NCBI GenBank assembly: GCA_964532655.1
Contig: CAZHMZ010000004.1
Coordinates: 1-63,873, forward strand
Source of the DNA: JAJFTV01 sp964532655
GTDB lineage: Bacteria > Chloroflexota > Anaerolineae > Anaerolineales > Anaerolineaceae
Direction of reading: 5' to 3'
Length of the DNA: 63,873 bases
The notes under the pieces are model-generated. The model ran no database searches. It had not been told where the DNA came from and saw only the letters and a list, made by a program, of their open reading frames with translations. The position numbers and the translations under genes are program-made. This document shows, piece after piece, positions 36,106 through 44,631 of the stretch (its first letter is position 1; the number at the start of each line of letters is the position of its first letter).

Positions 36106-36684
36106 CTACGGCAGAACAACCTGCCCGGGGATCCACTCCACGATGGTGGGAGTGGCATTTTCAGGAATATGACGGAAGACTTCATTGAGGGAAATATCAC
36201 GCACCAGGCAAATGACAGTAGCCAGTGACAGCCCGTGCGAAACAATCAGCACCGGGCCGGCGGGATACCGGGCGGTGATCTCATCGACAGCTTGCTTTAC
36301 GCGTACGGCCAGTTGAAGCACGTTTTCACCGCCGGGCACAGGCACATGCACAGGGTCAGCGTCGCGGCGCGCCACTAAATCGGGGAACTGCTGGCGGATA
36401 TCCATCGAGCGCATTCCCTCCCATTCACCCATGCGCACTTCTACCAGGCGTTCGTCGATCCGCACTACCTGGTTGGTCTGTGCGGCGATGATTTCGGCGG
36501 TTTTTAATGCCCTTTTGAGTGGACTTGAAAAGATGGATTGAAATTTCACCTCTTTCAACTTCAGCGCGAGCTGGCGGGCTTGTTCCACCCCGTTTTCGTT
36601 CAACTCGATATCAATGCTGCCCTGGAGCCGGCCTTCCTGGTTCCAGATGGTCTCTCCGTGCCGTACCAGCCACAACTCTGTCAT
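36106..36684 (-). CDS. Histidine phosphatase (phosphoglycerate-mutase-like)
   Basis: 192 residues from the ATG at 36684, the start that places LVRHGETIWNQEGRLQG at the N-terminus as in the family. RHGE carries the phosphorylated His, VRMGEWEGM the catalytic Glu, and VSHGLSLA the second His. The length fits the cobalamin-phosphatase/GpmB group. The substrate is not decided by sequence; a broad phosphatase is likely. It lies between the two DnaA-box clusters. Confidence 0.88.
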   Translation of the reverse strand: MTELWLVRHGETIWNQEGRLQGSIDIELNENGVEQARQLALKLKEVKFQSIFSSPLKRALKTAEIIAAQTNQVVRIDERLVEVRMGEWEGMRSMDIRQQFPDLVARRDADPVHVPVPGGENVLQLAVRVKQAVDEITARYPAGPVLIVSHGLSLATVICLVRDISLNEVFRHIPENATPTIVEWIPGQVVLP

Positions 36685-36816
36685 GTTGCTGCCCTCGTTG
36701 ATTTTTGCTGATTGTACACTGATTTTGATGGAAACATAGTCTGAAAGAATACCCCGCCTGAGCAGCGATAGTGACATTTTTAGATAAAACAGGTGACATT
36801 TTATGTTCGTGTAAAG

Positions 36817-36846
36817 TTGACAACTTTACTCTGATTGTGATATTCT
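36817..36846 (+). promoter_or_regulatory. Promoter of the ferredoxin gene
   Basis: TTGACA (36817-36822), 18 bp, TATTCT (36841-36846); AAGGAG at about 36890-36895 precedes the ATG at 36904. Confidence 0.7.
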
Positions 36847-36903
36847 TTTGGACGGTGGAGCGTATCCTTACCAAAAGGATCAAACAACAAAAGGAGATTT
36901 ACG

Positions 36904-37077
36904 ATGACCTACAAAGTCAACCGTGACGAATGTATCTTGTGCGGCGCTTGCGAAGCCGAATGTCCTGAACAGGCCATTTCAGAAGTCGATGGCGCTATGT
37001 GGATCAACCCCGATATCTGCAAAGACCATGCAGCCTGTGTAGAAGTTTGCCCGGTCGAAGCAATTTCCAAAGCATAA
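36904..37077 (+). CDS. Ferredoxin, 2[4Fe-4S]
   Basis: 57 residues, the normal size of clostridial-type ferredoxins. Both cluster motifs are present: CILCGACEAECP (CxxCxxCxxxCP) and CKDHAACVEVCP. In the second motif the spacing between the first two cysteines is larger (CxxxxxCxxxC), leaving three clear ligands there, so the second cluster may be altered or use a shared cysteine as in Alvin-type ferredoxins. It carries electrons in the cytosol. It has its own promoter and terminator. Confidence 0.92.
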   Translation: MTYKVNRDECILCGACEAECPEQAISEVDGAMWINPDICKDHAACVEVCPVEAISKA

Positions 37078-37102
37078 CCTGTCGCAAATCAATCATCCAA
37101 TA

Positions 37103-37138
37103 ACCCCTTCAAGTGTTAAAATTTGAAGGGGTAGTTTG
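37103..37138 (+). terminator. Terminator of the ferredoxin gene
   Basis: ACCCCTTCAA and TTGAAGGGGT arms around a 10-base loop, then a T-rich run. Confidence 0.88.
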
Positions 37139-37174
37139 GTTTAATCATTACGGTCATACATCAGGCGGTGAAAG

Positions 37175-37831
37175 ATGAAGAAGTTCATCACAGTTGCAGG
37201 AAACATTGGTGTGGGAAAATCCACCCTGGTAGGTTTGTTAAGCGACGCATTGGGCTGGGAGCCATTCTACGAACCGGTTTCTCAGAACCCGTATCTGTCC
37301 GATTTCTATGCCGATATGCACGGTTGGAGCTTTCATTCGCAGATTTTCTTTCTGATTCACCGGCTGCGCATCCACTACGATCTGGCGCAGTCACCCTCAT
37401 CCACCATCCAGGACCGCAGCATTTACGAAGATGCTGAGGTATTTGCCAAAAATCTGTATCTGCAGGGATTTTTCCAGGAACGCGATTACCAGACATACAC
37501 ATCACTGTATCAGACGTTGAGCCGGTCCTTGATTGCGCCCGATCTGGTGGTGTATCTCAAGGCCACCACCCCCACCCTGGAAAAGCGCATCGCCAAACGC
37601 AGCCGTGACTATGAGCGCTCCATCAGCACCGGTTATTTGAGCCAGATCAATCAACTGTATGATGAATGGATTGACAGCTTCAATTTGTGTCCCAAATTGA
37701 CCATCCCGGCTGACAACCTCGATTATGTTGCCCAACCTCGCCACCTGGATCTGATCCTGCGAAAAATTCAGGAGCGCCTCTCCGGCAAGGAAGAAGTGAT
37801 CTTCGAACCCGGTGAGATCGAAGCTTTATAG
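37175..37831 (+). CDS. Deoxynucleoside kinase (dNK family), copy 1
   Basis: 218 residues. P-loop VAGNIGVGKSTL at the start, the substrate-site YEPVSQNPYLSDFY and QIFFLIHRL, the DRS motif in IQDRSIYEDAEVFA, and the lid Arg cluster KRIAKRSRDYERSI. It phosphorylates deoxyadenosine/deoxyguanosine or related nucleosides for salvage. A second family member lies at 39802-40449; the paired set recalls the dGK/dAK pairs of Gram-positive bacteria. Confidence 0.9.
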   Translation: MKKFITVAGNIGVGKSTLVGLLSDALGWEPFYEPVSQNPYLSDFYADMHGWSFHSQIFFLIHRLRIHYDLAQSPSSTIQDRSIYEDAEVFAKNLYLQGFFQERDYQTYTSLYQTLSRSLIAPDLVVYLKATTPTLEKRIAKRSRDYERSISTGYLSQINQLYDEWIDSFNLCPKLTIPADNLDYVAQPRHLDLILRKIQERLSGKEEVIFEPGEIEAL

Positions 37832-37904
37832 CTGCCAGGTTTGCCGGTATAAATAGCTGCCAGGCGAGTACGATATTCATTTTACATAACCAAAGAAATA
37901 ATAA

Positions 37905-37933
37905 AGACGGGTCATTTATTAGATGACCCGTCT
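37905..37933 (-). terminator. Terminator between the dNK and spoVS genes
   Basis: AGACGGGTCAT and ATGACCCGTCT arms with a short loop, flanked by A/T tracts, between converging genes. Confidence 0.85.
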
Positions 37934-37957
37934 TCATAGTTCACTGGAAAAAGAAAC

Positions 37958-38218
37958 TTACTTTGGTTCTATCACCAGCTTGATCGCCGTGCGTACTTTC
38001 CCATCGATTTCAACATCGACAAATTCCGGAACTGCAGAAATGAAAACACCCTCTTCTTTAAGATATCCGGTTGCAAGTACCATTGCCTTGATTGCCTGAT
38101 TGACGGCCCCGGCCCCAATTGCTTGTACCTCTGCATGTTTATGTTCACGTATTACCCCGGCAATCGCGCCCGCCACGGCTGCAGTGCGGGAGTTCGCTTT
38201 CACTTTTATGACATCCAT
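37958..38218 (-). CDS. spoVS: Stage V sporulation protein S family
   Basis: 86 residues from the ATG at 38218, with TGGGAGG upstream. The sequence MDVIKVKANSRTAAVAGAIAG...EVQAIGAGAVNQAIKAM is the full SpoVS/Alba-like domain. SpoVS-type proteins are small, probably nucleic-acid-binding, and widespread in non-sporulating Chloroflexota and Deinococcota. Here it directly adjoins the larger DnaA-box cluster, whose boxes begin about 110 bp upstream of its start. Confidence 0.93.
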   Translation of the reverse strand: MDVIKVKANSRTAAVAGAIAGVIREHKHAEVQAIGAGAVNQAIKAMVLATGYLKEEGVFISAVPEFVDVEIDGKVRTAIKLVIEPK

Positions 38219-38328
38219 CCTTGCCTCCCATGACATAAATCTTGACAATTCGGGTTGTATACAATGTATTAATGATTGTAATGAATAAATCAGGCAATTG
38301 CAATACCCTTGCAATACCTTTCCACACA

Positions 38329-38733
38329 GAGTTATAGAGTATGTATTCGTAGTCTTAGTAGAGTCTGTGGATATGTGGATAAACTGGATCGAGCGGTAAA
38401 AAAGCACCATATCCGGGAGTTATCCCCGAAAATTACCTGTATATACCGGTATTCTTACAGAAAGTTTTCCAGAGTCTGCCTGTGGATTGTCTGGAACAGA
38501 ATCTGGAAAACTTTTTCATTTTCTATTTGTTATCGGGAAGTTGAAGGGAGGATCGCATCCCTGACGTTATTTGTGAAGATCAGCCTAAATACGGGGGATT
38601 AAATTAGCGTAATTTTGCCGGAGTCTTGCTGAATTATTTTATTTCTCCACAGTTCAACCGCTTTTTCCACACATAAACGCGGGTTTTCCACAGCTTTTTA
38701 CGCAGCGGTCAGGAGTTTATCCCCATATCCACA
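38329..38733. other. DnaA-box cluster 2 (candidate origin element)
   Basis: A perfect box lies on the minus strand at 38374-38382 (TGTGGATAA). One-mismatch sites are at 38366 (TGTGGATAT), 38643 (TTCTCCACA), 38663 and 38684 (TTTTCCACA), 38717 (TTATCCCCA) and 38725 (ATATCCACA). Weaker ones are near 38329, 38420 and 38481. The 38510-38645 part is AT-rich and could unwind. This is the longest gene-free gap in this stretch (38219-38708), and the last boxes run into the end of the next gene. Confidence 0.7.
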
Positions 38734-39719
38734 GCCCACCCATCAATGGTTTCTTCAACCCGATCCAGGTATTCATCCAGCGAGTGAATCTTGTCATCCA
38801 TACGGTCCTTGCCAAAACCCAGTGTTTCGGCGGCAGTTTGCCATTGCTCCTGCACCAGCACGGAATCGGAAAGCACCGAGGCCCCCAACGACCAGGTGCG
38901 AAAAACCGGCCACAGCGCGGCAGCCGGGTTCTGCGATGAAAAAGCTTGAACAGCACCCTGGTAGTAGGCCAGACGGTTGATATCCAGTTTCACCGGCGGA
39001 TTGGGCAGTTTTGCGGCGGCCCGGAAGGCAGCTTCCCAGTTTTCGACCCAACCGGCCGGGATACCGCTGGCAAGTGCATCGGAAGCAAATATTTGATTGA
39101 ACTCAGTTGCCAGTTCCGGACGGCCCACTTCTTCGGCGCGGGACGGGTACTGCGTCAGAAAACGGCGTTCGGTCATTGGCCGGCTGCTGAGTGATGCCAC
39201 CGCATTGGCCGCTTTTTCAAGGCCACTCAGACAGGCGCAAACCTGCCCGGGGTGGCTCGCTTCACCGCCCTGTTTGAGATCAAACCAGATCTGGCGCGAG
39301 GAACTGCACATGTTACGGGCGCGCTGCAAAGCGTATTCGGGACGGCCGTACTGGGCGCAGATACTGGCTTGGGTGAACTCGAACCAGTGCTGTGTATCGT
39401 GCAAAATGATGGGGTTGTTGCAGATAAATGGCGACAGCCATGGATCGGTGCGCTGCTCGCGCGGCTGACGAAAATCGCTCTGGGAAAAATTGGCAATATC
39501 CAGATGAATCTCATCCGACAGTTTGACGATCTCACGCGGGTATTCAGGCGTGCTGTCATGGATGAAAAACAGGTCGATATCGGTGGTGTGCCCCAAAAGA
39601 GGTTCATCGGTGAGAAGAGACCCGGTCAGGTAAATGCACACCATGCGGCGGTTCTTTCTCAATTGTTGGTCAGCCGCCGATCGGGCGGCCTGCAGCAGCG
39701 ATTCACGGGTTATTCGCAT
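38709..39719 (-). CDS. Nucleotidyltransferase-fold protein
   Basis: 336 residues from the ATG at 39719 (MRITRESLLQAAR). The N-terminal domain has VCIYLTGSLLTDEPLLGHTTDIDLFFIHD, the GS...DxD metal motif of the pol-beta nucleotidyltransferase superfamily. The C-terminal two thirds are helical. The substrate is unknown; such proteins include sugar- or antibiotic-modifying and RNA-modifying enzymes. Its stop codon lies inside DnaA-box cluster 2. Confidence 0.7.
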   Translation of the reverse strand: MRITRESLLQAARSAADQQLRKNRRMVCIYLTGSLLTDEPLLGHTTDIDLFFIHDSTPEYPREIVKLSDEIHLDIANFSQSDFRQPREQRTDPWLSPFICNNPIILHDTQHWFEFTQASICAQYGRPEYALQRARNMCSSSRQIWFDLKQGGEASHPGQVCACLSGLEKAANAVASLSSRPMTERRFLTQYPSRAEEVGRPELATEFNQIFASDALASGIPAGWVENWEAAFRAAAKLPNPPVKLDINRLAYYQGAVQAFSSQNPAAALWPVFRTWSLGASVLSDSVLVQEQWQTAAETLGFGKDRMDDKIHSLDEYLDRVEETIDGWAVDMGINS

Positions 39720-39801
39720 TGTTTCCCCATCTTTTGAAAAATCTGGACATAAATTCGCCGTGTCAATGTGCTGACTGCAGCACACTGACACAGGTATTGT
39801 A

Positions 39802-40449
39802 CTATGAAGGGGTCTCCTCGATCGGCAGCTCGGGCTGGAAGGGAGCCATTTGCAGCGCCTGCCGGATGCGGGTTTCGATCCACAACAGATCGGCTTCGTT
39901 TCGGACAAAATCACGGCTGTTGGTATCAATCACCAGCGTGGGCGATGGATGTTTTTCGGTTAAGAAGTAGGTATCATAGGCCTGATTCAGCGAATCGATG
40001 TAATCACGTTCCATGGTTCGTTCGATGGCCCGGTCGCGCAAAGCGATGCGCTGCATCAGCACATCCGTATCGGCGCGTAAATACACGGTCAGATTTGGCT
40101 GAACGGTTTTCTCGGCCAGGGCTTCCTGAACCCGGTAATACATCTCCAGTTCATCGCCATTCAGGTTGATGCGGGCAAACAGGGCGTCTTTGTCAAACGT
40201 ATAATCGCTGATCAGTACGTCATTTTCTTTGAGCAATTTGGAAACGCCGTGGCGCTGCTGCTGGTAGCGGCTGAGCAGAAAGAATATCTGCGTTTGAAAG
40301 GCATACCGGGCGCGATCAGAATAAAAATCTCCCAGAAACGGATTTTCTTCAAAGACTTCCAGCAGCAGGCTGGAATGAAAAGACGGCTGCAGCATGCGCG
40401 CCAGGGTGGTTTTCCCAACGCCAATCACACCTTCAATCGCAAAATACAT
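39802..40449 (-). CDS. Deoxynucleoside kinase (dNK family), copy 2
   Basis: 215 residues with GGAGG 6 bp before the ATG. P-loop IEGVIGVGKTTL, FEENPFLGDFYSD, QIFFLLSRYQQ, DYTFDKDALFA in place of the ERS/DRS motif, and the lid RIALRDRAIERTMERDYI. It has the same family, size and fold as 37175-37831 but is only moderately similar, so the two probably differ in base specificity. Confidence 0.88.
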   Translation of the reverse strand: MYFAIEGVIGVGKTTLARMLQPSFHSSLLLEVFEENPFLGDFYSDRARYAFQTQIFFLLSRYQQQRHGVSKLLKENDVLISDYTFDKDALFARINLNGDELEMYYRVQEALAEKTVQPNLTVYLRADTDVLMQRIALRDRAIERTMERDYIDSLNQAYDTYFLTEKHPSPTLVIDTNSRDFVRNEADLLWIETRIRQALQMAPFQPELPIEETPS

Positions 40450-40650
40450 TCATCCTCCAAAATCGGGGTTTTGTGAGGCAGCCGTCTGCCGGGGGGATTG
40501 GTTCTGCAACGCTGCCGAATTTCCGTAACTATACCATAATTGCCATTCACTCGATATGCACCTGGGGCGGATCAAAGTCAACCACAAGAAATAACTGCTC
40601 CTACCGTATAATTATGACTCACAAATCTGCATATCATTCACAGGAGAGCC

Positions 40651-41421
40651 ATGTTCACACGATGCATTGTCAGACCCCCTGCAGAAACCTTTGCCTTAGG
40701 ATTGACCACCGCCCAACTGGGCGTACCGGACCATTCACTGGCAGTGCGGCAGCATGAGGCGTATTGTTATGCGCTGAAACGCTGCGGGCTGGATGTGACC
40801 AGGCTTCCGCCGGAACCGGAGTATCCGGACTCCACCTTTGTAGAGGATACTGCCATCCTGACTGAACGATGCGCCATCCTGACCCACCCGGGCGCCTCAA
40901 GCCGTGAAGGAGAGGTGGCTTCCATCCGCCCAACCCTGGCGAGTTTCTACCATCGCATCCATGCCATTACCACGCCGGGCACGCTGGACGGCGGTGATAT
41001 CTGTGATGCGGATGGACATTTTTTTATCGGCATCTCTGCGCGCACCAACGAAGAAGGCGCGCGGCAGCTGGGCGAGCTCCTGGTTAAAGAAGGATACACT
41101 GCCAGTTATGTCGATGTGCGCAATGTGCCGGGCATTTTGCATCTAAAAAGCGGGATTGCCAGCCTGGGTGACGGCCATCTGCTGTTGATCGAAGCCCTCG
41201 CGGATCACCCGGCTTTTGAAGGGTATCACCGCCACATTGTGCCCCCGGAAGAGACCTATGCGGCCAATTGCATCCGCGTGAATGAAACCGTGCTGCTGGC
41301 AGAAGGTTTCCCACAGGTGGGAAACCTTGTGGAAAACCTGGGTTTGCCGGTCATATCGCTCAATATGTCGGAATTTGAGAAAATGGACGGCGGGCTGAGC
41401 TGTCTTTCGCTGCGGTTTTAG
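40651..41421 (+). CDS. Dimethylarginine dimethylaminohydrolase/arginine deiminase family
   Basis: 256 residues with AGGAGA upstream; a TATAAT lies near 40606. Residues of the guanidino-modifying fold are in place: YPDSTFVEDTAIL, TPGTLDGGDI, HLKSGIASLG (catalytic His), and the C-terminal MDGGLSCLSLRF with the nucleophilic Cys. The short length and motifs fit DDAH, which hydrolyses methylated arginine to citrulline. Arginine deiminase is usually about 400 residues. Confidence 0.88.
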   Translation: MFTRCIVRPPAETFALGLTTAQLGVPDHSLAVRQHEAYCYALKRCGLDVTRLPPEPEYPDSTFVEDTAILTERCAILTHPGASSREGEVASIRPTLASFYHRIHAITTPGTLDGGDICDADGHFFIGISARTNEEGARQLGELLVKEGYTASYVDVRNVPGILHLKSGIASLGDGHLLLIEALADHPAFEGYHRHIVPPEETYAANCIRVNETVLLAEGFPQVGNLVENLGLPVISLNMSEFEKMDGGLSCLSLRF

Positions 41422-41499
41422 AAAAACCGGGCGTACACTGATTGTGTGACTCATTCTTGATCCGGGATTTGCTTACCACGTAACCCGTGATTCATCTCA

Positions 41500-42300
41500 C
41501 TCCGCATAGGGTGGGTGAAGGGCGGGATGATTCACTGTCATTCATATTGTCGATCCGCCCGAAACCCACCAACACGTTCATCGAAAACGAACACACATCG
41601 AGCGTACGGGCATCTCGCGCGCGCCCACAGGGCGTCCCTCCAGGAAGGGGAATTTAGAGTGTTAGTTTGAAAGATTGAGCGGAAATAGAAATCGTTTTTG
41701 GGTAGGGGCGCACAGTGTGCGCCCGGTTGGCGGGGGTTAATGGTTTTGAAGCTGATCCCATTGGCCTTTACCACCCCGGCGCTGTCCCGCCACCCCTCCA
41801 GGGAGGGGAATGAAAAGCACATAAGCAACTTCAGTGATATCTTCTCGTACGGGCAGCCATTGCGGCTGCCCTATCGCTAATCAAAATCCCAACAGCGGGC
41901 GCACACTGTGCGCCCCTACGGAAAAGAATGGGCTTGTTGTATCTATAAATTGTTGGACCAACTCGGTGTAACGATTCAACACTCGAAGCACACCATTGCT
42001 TTTTTTGTCATCCTGAGCGAAGCGAAGGATCGGATAAGGTCTGATCAAAAGGGTATTCTATAATCAAAATCCCAACAGCGGGCGCACACTGTGCGCCTCT
42101 ACGGTAATGAATTGGCTGCATGTCCGTGGATGATTGAATACCACTTCGGCTTGTTGTATCTCATAATTAATAGATCAACTCATTTTGATGTTTCACCAGA
42201 AGATTATGACCGGTTTGTTTATATTACCCTCCAGTGGAGGGGTGCCCGTCAGGGCGGGGTGGTTTGTCGACGCACACTGTGCGCCCCTACGGTAATGAAA
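41500..42300. repeat. Cluster of intergenic repeats
   Basis: It contains: a relative of the 1182 repeat (41500-41582); four copies of a palindrome around GCGCACACTGTGCGC or its variant (about 41704, 41897, 42080, 42268), most followed by CCCTACGG; a duplicated AATCAAAATCCCAACAGCGG before two of them (41879, 42061); CCCTCCAGGGAGGG-like palindromes; and a TCATCCTGAGCGAAGCGAAG unit at 42009. No gene can be supported in 41422-42378. Confidence 0.8.
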
Positions 42301-42340
42301 CGGCTGCCCGTCAACGTAAATTGCTTCCCGACCGAGGTAA

Positions 42341-42369
42341 TTGACATGCCCCTTTCCTGACGGTACAAT
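42341..42369 (+). promoter_or_regulatory. Promoter of pcrA
   Basis: TTGACA, 17 bp, TACAAT. The -10 ends 9 bp before the ATG at 42379, so transcription should start within about 3 bases of it and the mRNA is probably leaderless; no Shine-Dalgarno site is visible. Confidence 0.82.
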
Positions 42370-42378
42370 CAACGCGGT

Positions 42379-44616
42379 ATGGACCCATTAAAAGACCTCA
42401 ACCCCCAACAGCAGCGAGCCGTAGCCGCTCCCGCCGGACAGACTCTGGTTCTGGCCGGACCCGGCTCCGGAAAAACACGTGTACTCACCTTCCGGATCGC
42501 CTATTTGATCTACAATCTGGGCGTGCCACCGTATCGAATCAACGCGCTCACCTTTACCAATAAGGCAGCCCGTGAAATGAGCAAACGGGTAACGGACCTG
42601 CTCGGTGCAAGCGGAGAGGGATTGTGGGTGGGTACCTTCCACTCAACCTGCGCCCGTATTTTGCGGCGTGAGGCAGAACACCTGTCATTCACATCCAGTT
42701 TTGTCATCTATGACGCCGATGATCAGATTTCACTGGTCAAGAACCTGATGCGCGATCTGAACGTGGATGACAAGCAAAATCCTCCCCAGCGCATCCATGC
42801 CGCCATATCGCACGCCAAAAACCATCTCATCCAGCCGCACGAGATGGTCCAGCATTCGTACCGCGACATGATTGTGCAGCGCGTGTACGAGCGATATCAA
42901 AATGCCCTCAAAGCCAGCAACGCGCTCGATTTCGATGATTTGTTGCTGTACACCGCGCAATTATTCGCAGAGCACCCAGATGTGGAGCAGCAGTATGCCC
43001 GCCGGTTCGAACATATTCTGGTGGACGAATTCCAGGACACCAACATGGCCCAGTACGAGATTCTGCGGCACATGAGCTCCTTCCATCACAACCTGTTTGT
43101 GGTGGGCGATGAAGATCAGTCCATTTATCGCTGGCGCGGCGCCGATTATCACAACGTGCAGCGGTTTGAACAGGATTACCCGGATTGCGAGAAGATCCTG
43201 TTGGAGCAGAATTACCGCTCACGCCAGTTGGTGCTGGATGCCGCCCGGGCGGTGATTGATCGCAACACCAACCGCACGCCCAAACATCTGTTTACCGAAC
43301 GGGGTCAGGGCGAGAGCATTATTCTGTATGAAGCCCCCGATGATTACAGCGAAGCCTCTTACGTGGTGAGCACCATCCAGAAACAGATGGAGCGCGGAAA
43401 ACGGGGCGGCGATTTCGCGGTGATGTACCGCACCAATGCCCAATCCCGCTTACTGGAAGACGCTTTCGTGCGAGCAGGCATGCCCTACCGTCTGGTGGGA
43501 GCGCAGCGGTTCTACGGCCGGCGTGAGATCAAGGATTTGATCGCCTATCTGCGCCTGCTGCAAAACCCGGCCGATGAGGTCAGCCTAGAACGCGTGATCA
43601 ATGTGCCGCCGCGCAAGATCGGCGATAAAACCCGCCAGCATCTGCAGCAGATTGCATCGCAGATGCAAACCAGCGCAGGCGCGGTGCTGGTAAGCCTGGG
43701 ATCCGATTTGGACAAATCACCGTTCTGGGGTGAGTTCAGCGGGCGCGAGGTTGGCTCGCTGACCAATTTTGGACAGCTCTACCACACCTGGCGAAAAACC
43801 TTCCGCAACCTGCCGCTGCATGAGCTGGTCGAGCGCATTGTGTTGGATATCGGCTACCGTGATTTTCTGGAAGACGGGCAGGAAGAGGGATTGGACCGCT
43901 GGGCCAACGTGGAGGAGTTCCTGCGACTGGCCAGTGAGTTTGAAGAACGCGGGCTGGGGCTGCCGGAATTTTTGGAGAATCTCGCCCTGGTTTCGGATCA
44001 GGATACCATCCCGGAGAAGCAGGATTCTCCCACATTACTGACGCTGCACGCCGCCAAAGGGCTTGAGTTTGACCAGGTGTTCATTATTGGGTTGGATGAC
44101 GGCATTCTGCCGCACAGCCGCTCCATCAGCGCCAACGATCCTGAAGAGATGGCGGAAGAACGCCGTTTGTTCTATGTGGGCATCACCCGCACAAAAAACA
44201 AGCTCTATCTGGTGCGCTGCACCTATCGGAACACCTACGGATCCTCCAGCATCACCACGCCCTCGCGCTTCCTCGATGATATCCCTGAAGACCTGATGGT
44301 TGAGCAGGGAGCCCAATCAGCGCCCAAAACGCGCGATCACTGGCGGCGTGAAACCTTTGAACAGCAAACCCGCTGGGATGCGCCGCAGGTGCGGACGGTG
44401 AAACACGCCACCAAGCAGAAAGCCGATAAAAAAGCCGCTCCGGTGGATACTGCTAAATACCGCGCCAATATGCGCGTGAAGCACCCTGATTGGGGTCCGG
44501 GCATCATCCTTGAAAGCCGTATGGACGGCAGTGATGAAGTACTGGATGTTCACTTTGAGAGCGTGGGTTTCAAACGGCTTCTGGCCGGTCTGGCAAAACT
44601 TCAGATTCTCGAATAA
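42379..44616 (+). CDS. pcrA: ATP-dependent DNA helicase PcrA/UvrD
   Basis: 745 residues, full length for the UvrD/PcrA group. Superfamily 1 motifs in order: LNPQQQRAV (Q motif), GPGSGKTRVLTFR (Walker A), FHSTCARILR (Ia), VDEFQDTN (II), GDEDQSIYRWRGAD (III), LEQNYRS (IV), LTLHAAKGLEFDQVFIIGL (V) and EERRLFYVGITR (VI). The C-terminal KHPDWGPGIILES segment is the tudor-like RNA-polymerase-binding domain. It is a 3'-5' helicase in nucleotide excision repair and conflict resolution. Confidence 0.96.
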   Translation: MDPLKDLNPQQQRAVAAPAGQTLVLAGPGSGKTRVLTFRIAYLIYNLGVPPYRINALTFTNKAAREMSKRVTDLLGASGEGLWVGTFHSTCARILRREAEHLSFTSSFVIYDADDQISLVKNLMRDLNVDDKQNPPQRIHAAISHAKNHLIQPHEMVQHSYRDMIVQRVYERYQNALKASNALDFDDLLLYTAQLFAEHPDVEQQYARRFEHILVDEFQDTNMAQYEILRHMSSFHHNLFVVGDEDQSIYRWRGADYHNVQRFEQDYPDCEKILLEQNYRSRQLVLDAARAVIDRNTNRTPKHLFTERGQGESIILYEAPDDYSEASYVVSTIQKQMERGKRGGDFAVMYRTNAQSRLLEDAFVRAGMPYRLVGAQRFYGRREIKDLIAYLRLLQNPADEVSLERVINVPPRKIGDKTRQHLQQIASQMQTSAGAVLVSLGSDLDKSPFWGEFSGREVGSLTNFGQLYHTWRKTFRNLPLHELVERIVLDIGYRDFLEDGQEEGLDRWANVEEFLRLASEFEERGLGLPEFLENLALVSDQDTIPEKQDSPTLLTLHAAKGLEFDQVFIIGLDDGILPHSRSISANDPEEMAEERRLFYVGITRTKNKLYLVRCTYRNTYGSSSITTPSRFLDDIPEDLMVEQGAQSAPKTRDHWRRETFEQQTRWDAPQVRTVKHATKQKADKKAAPVDTAKYRANMRVKHPDWGPGIILESRMDGSDEVLDVHFESVGFKRLLAGLAKLQILE

Positions 44617-44631
44617 TCCTGAATCAAATCT

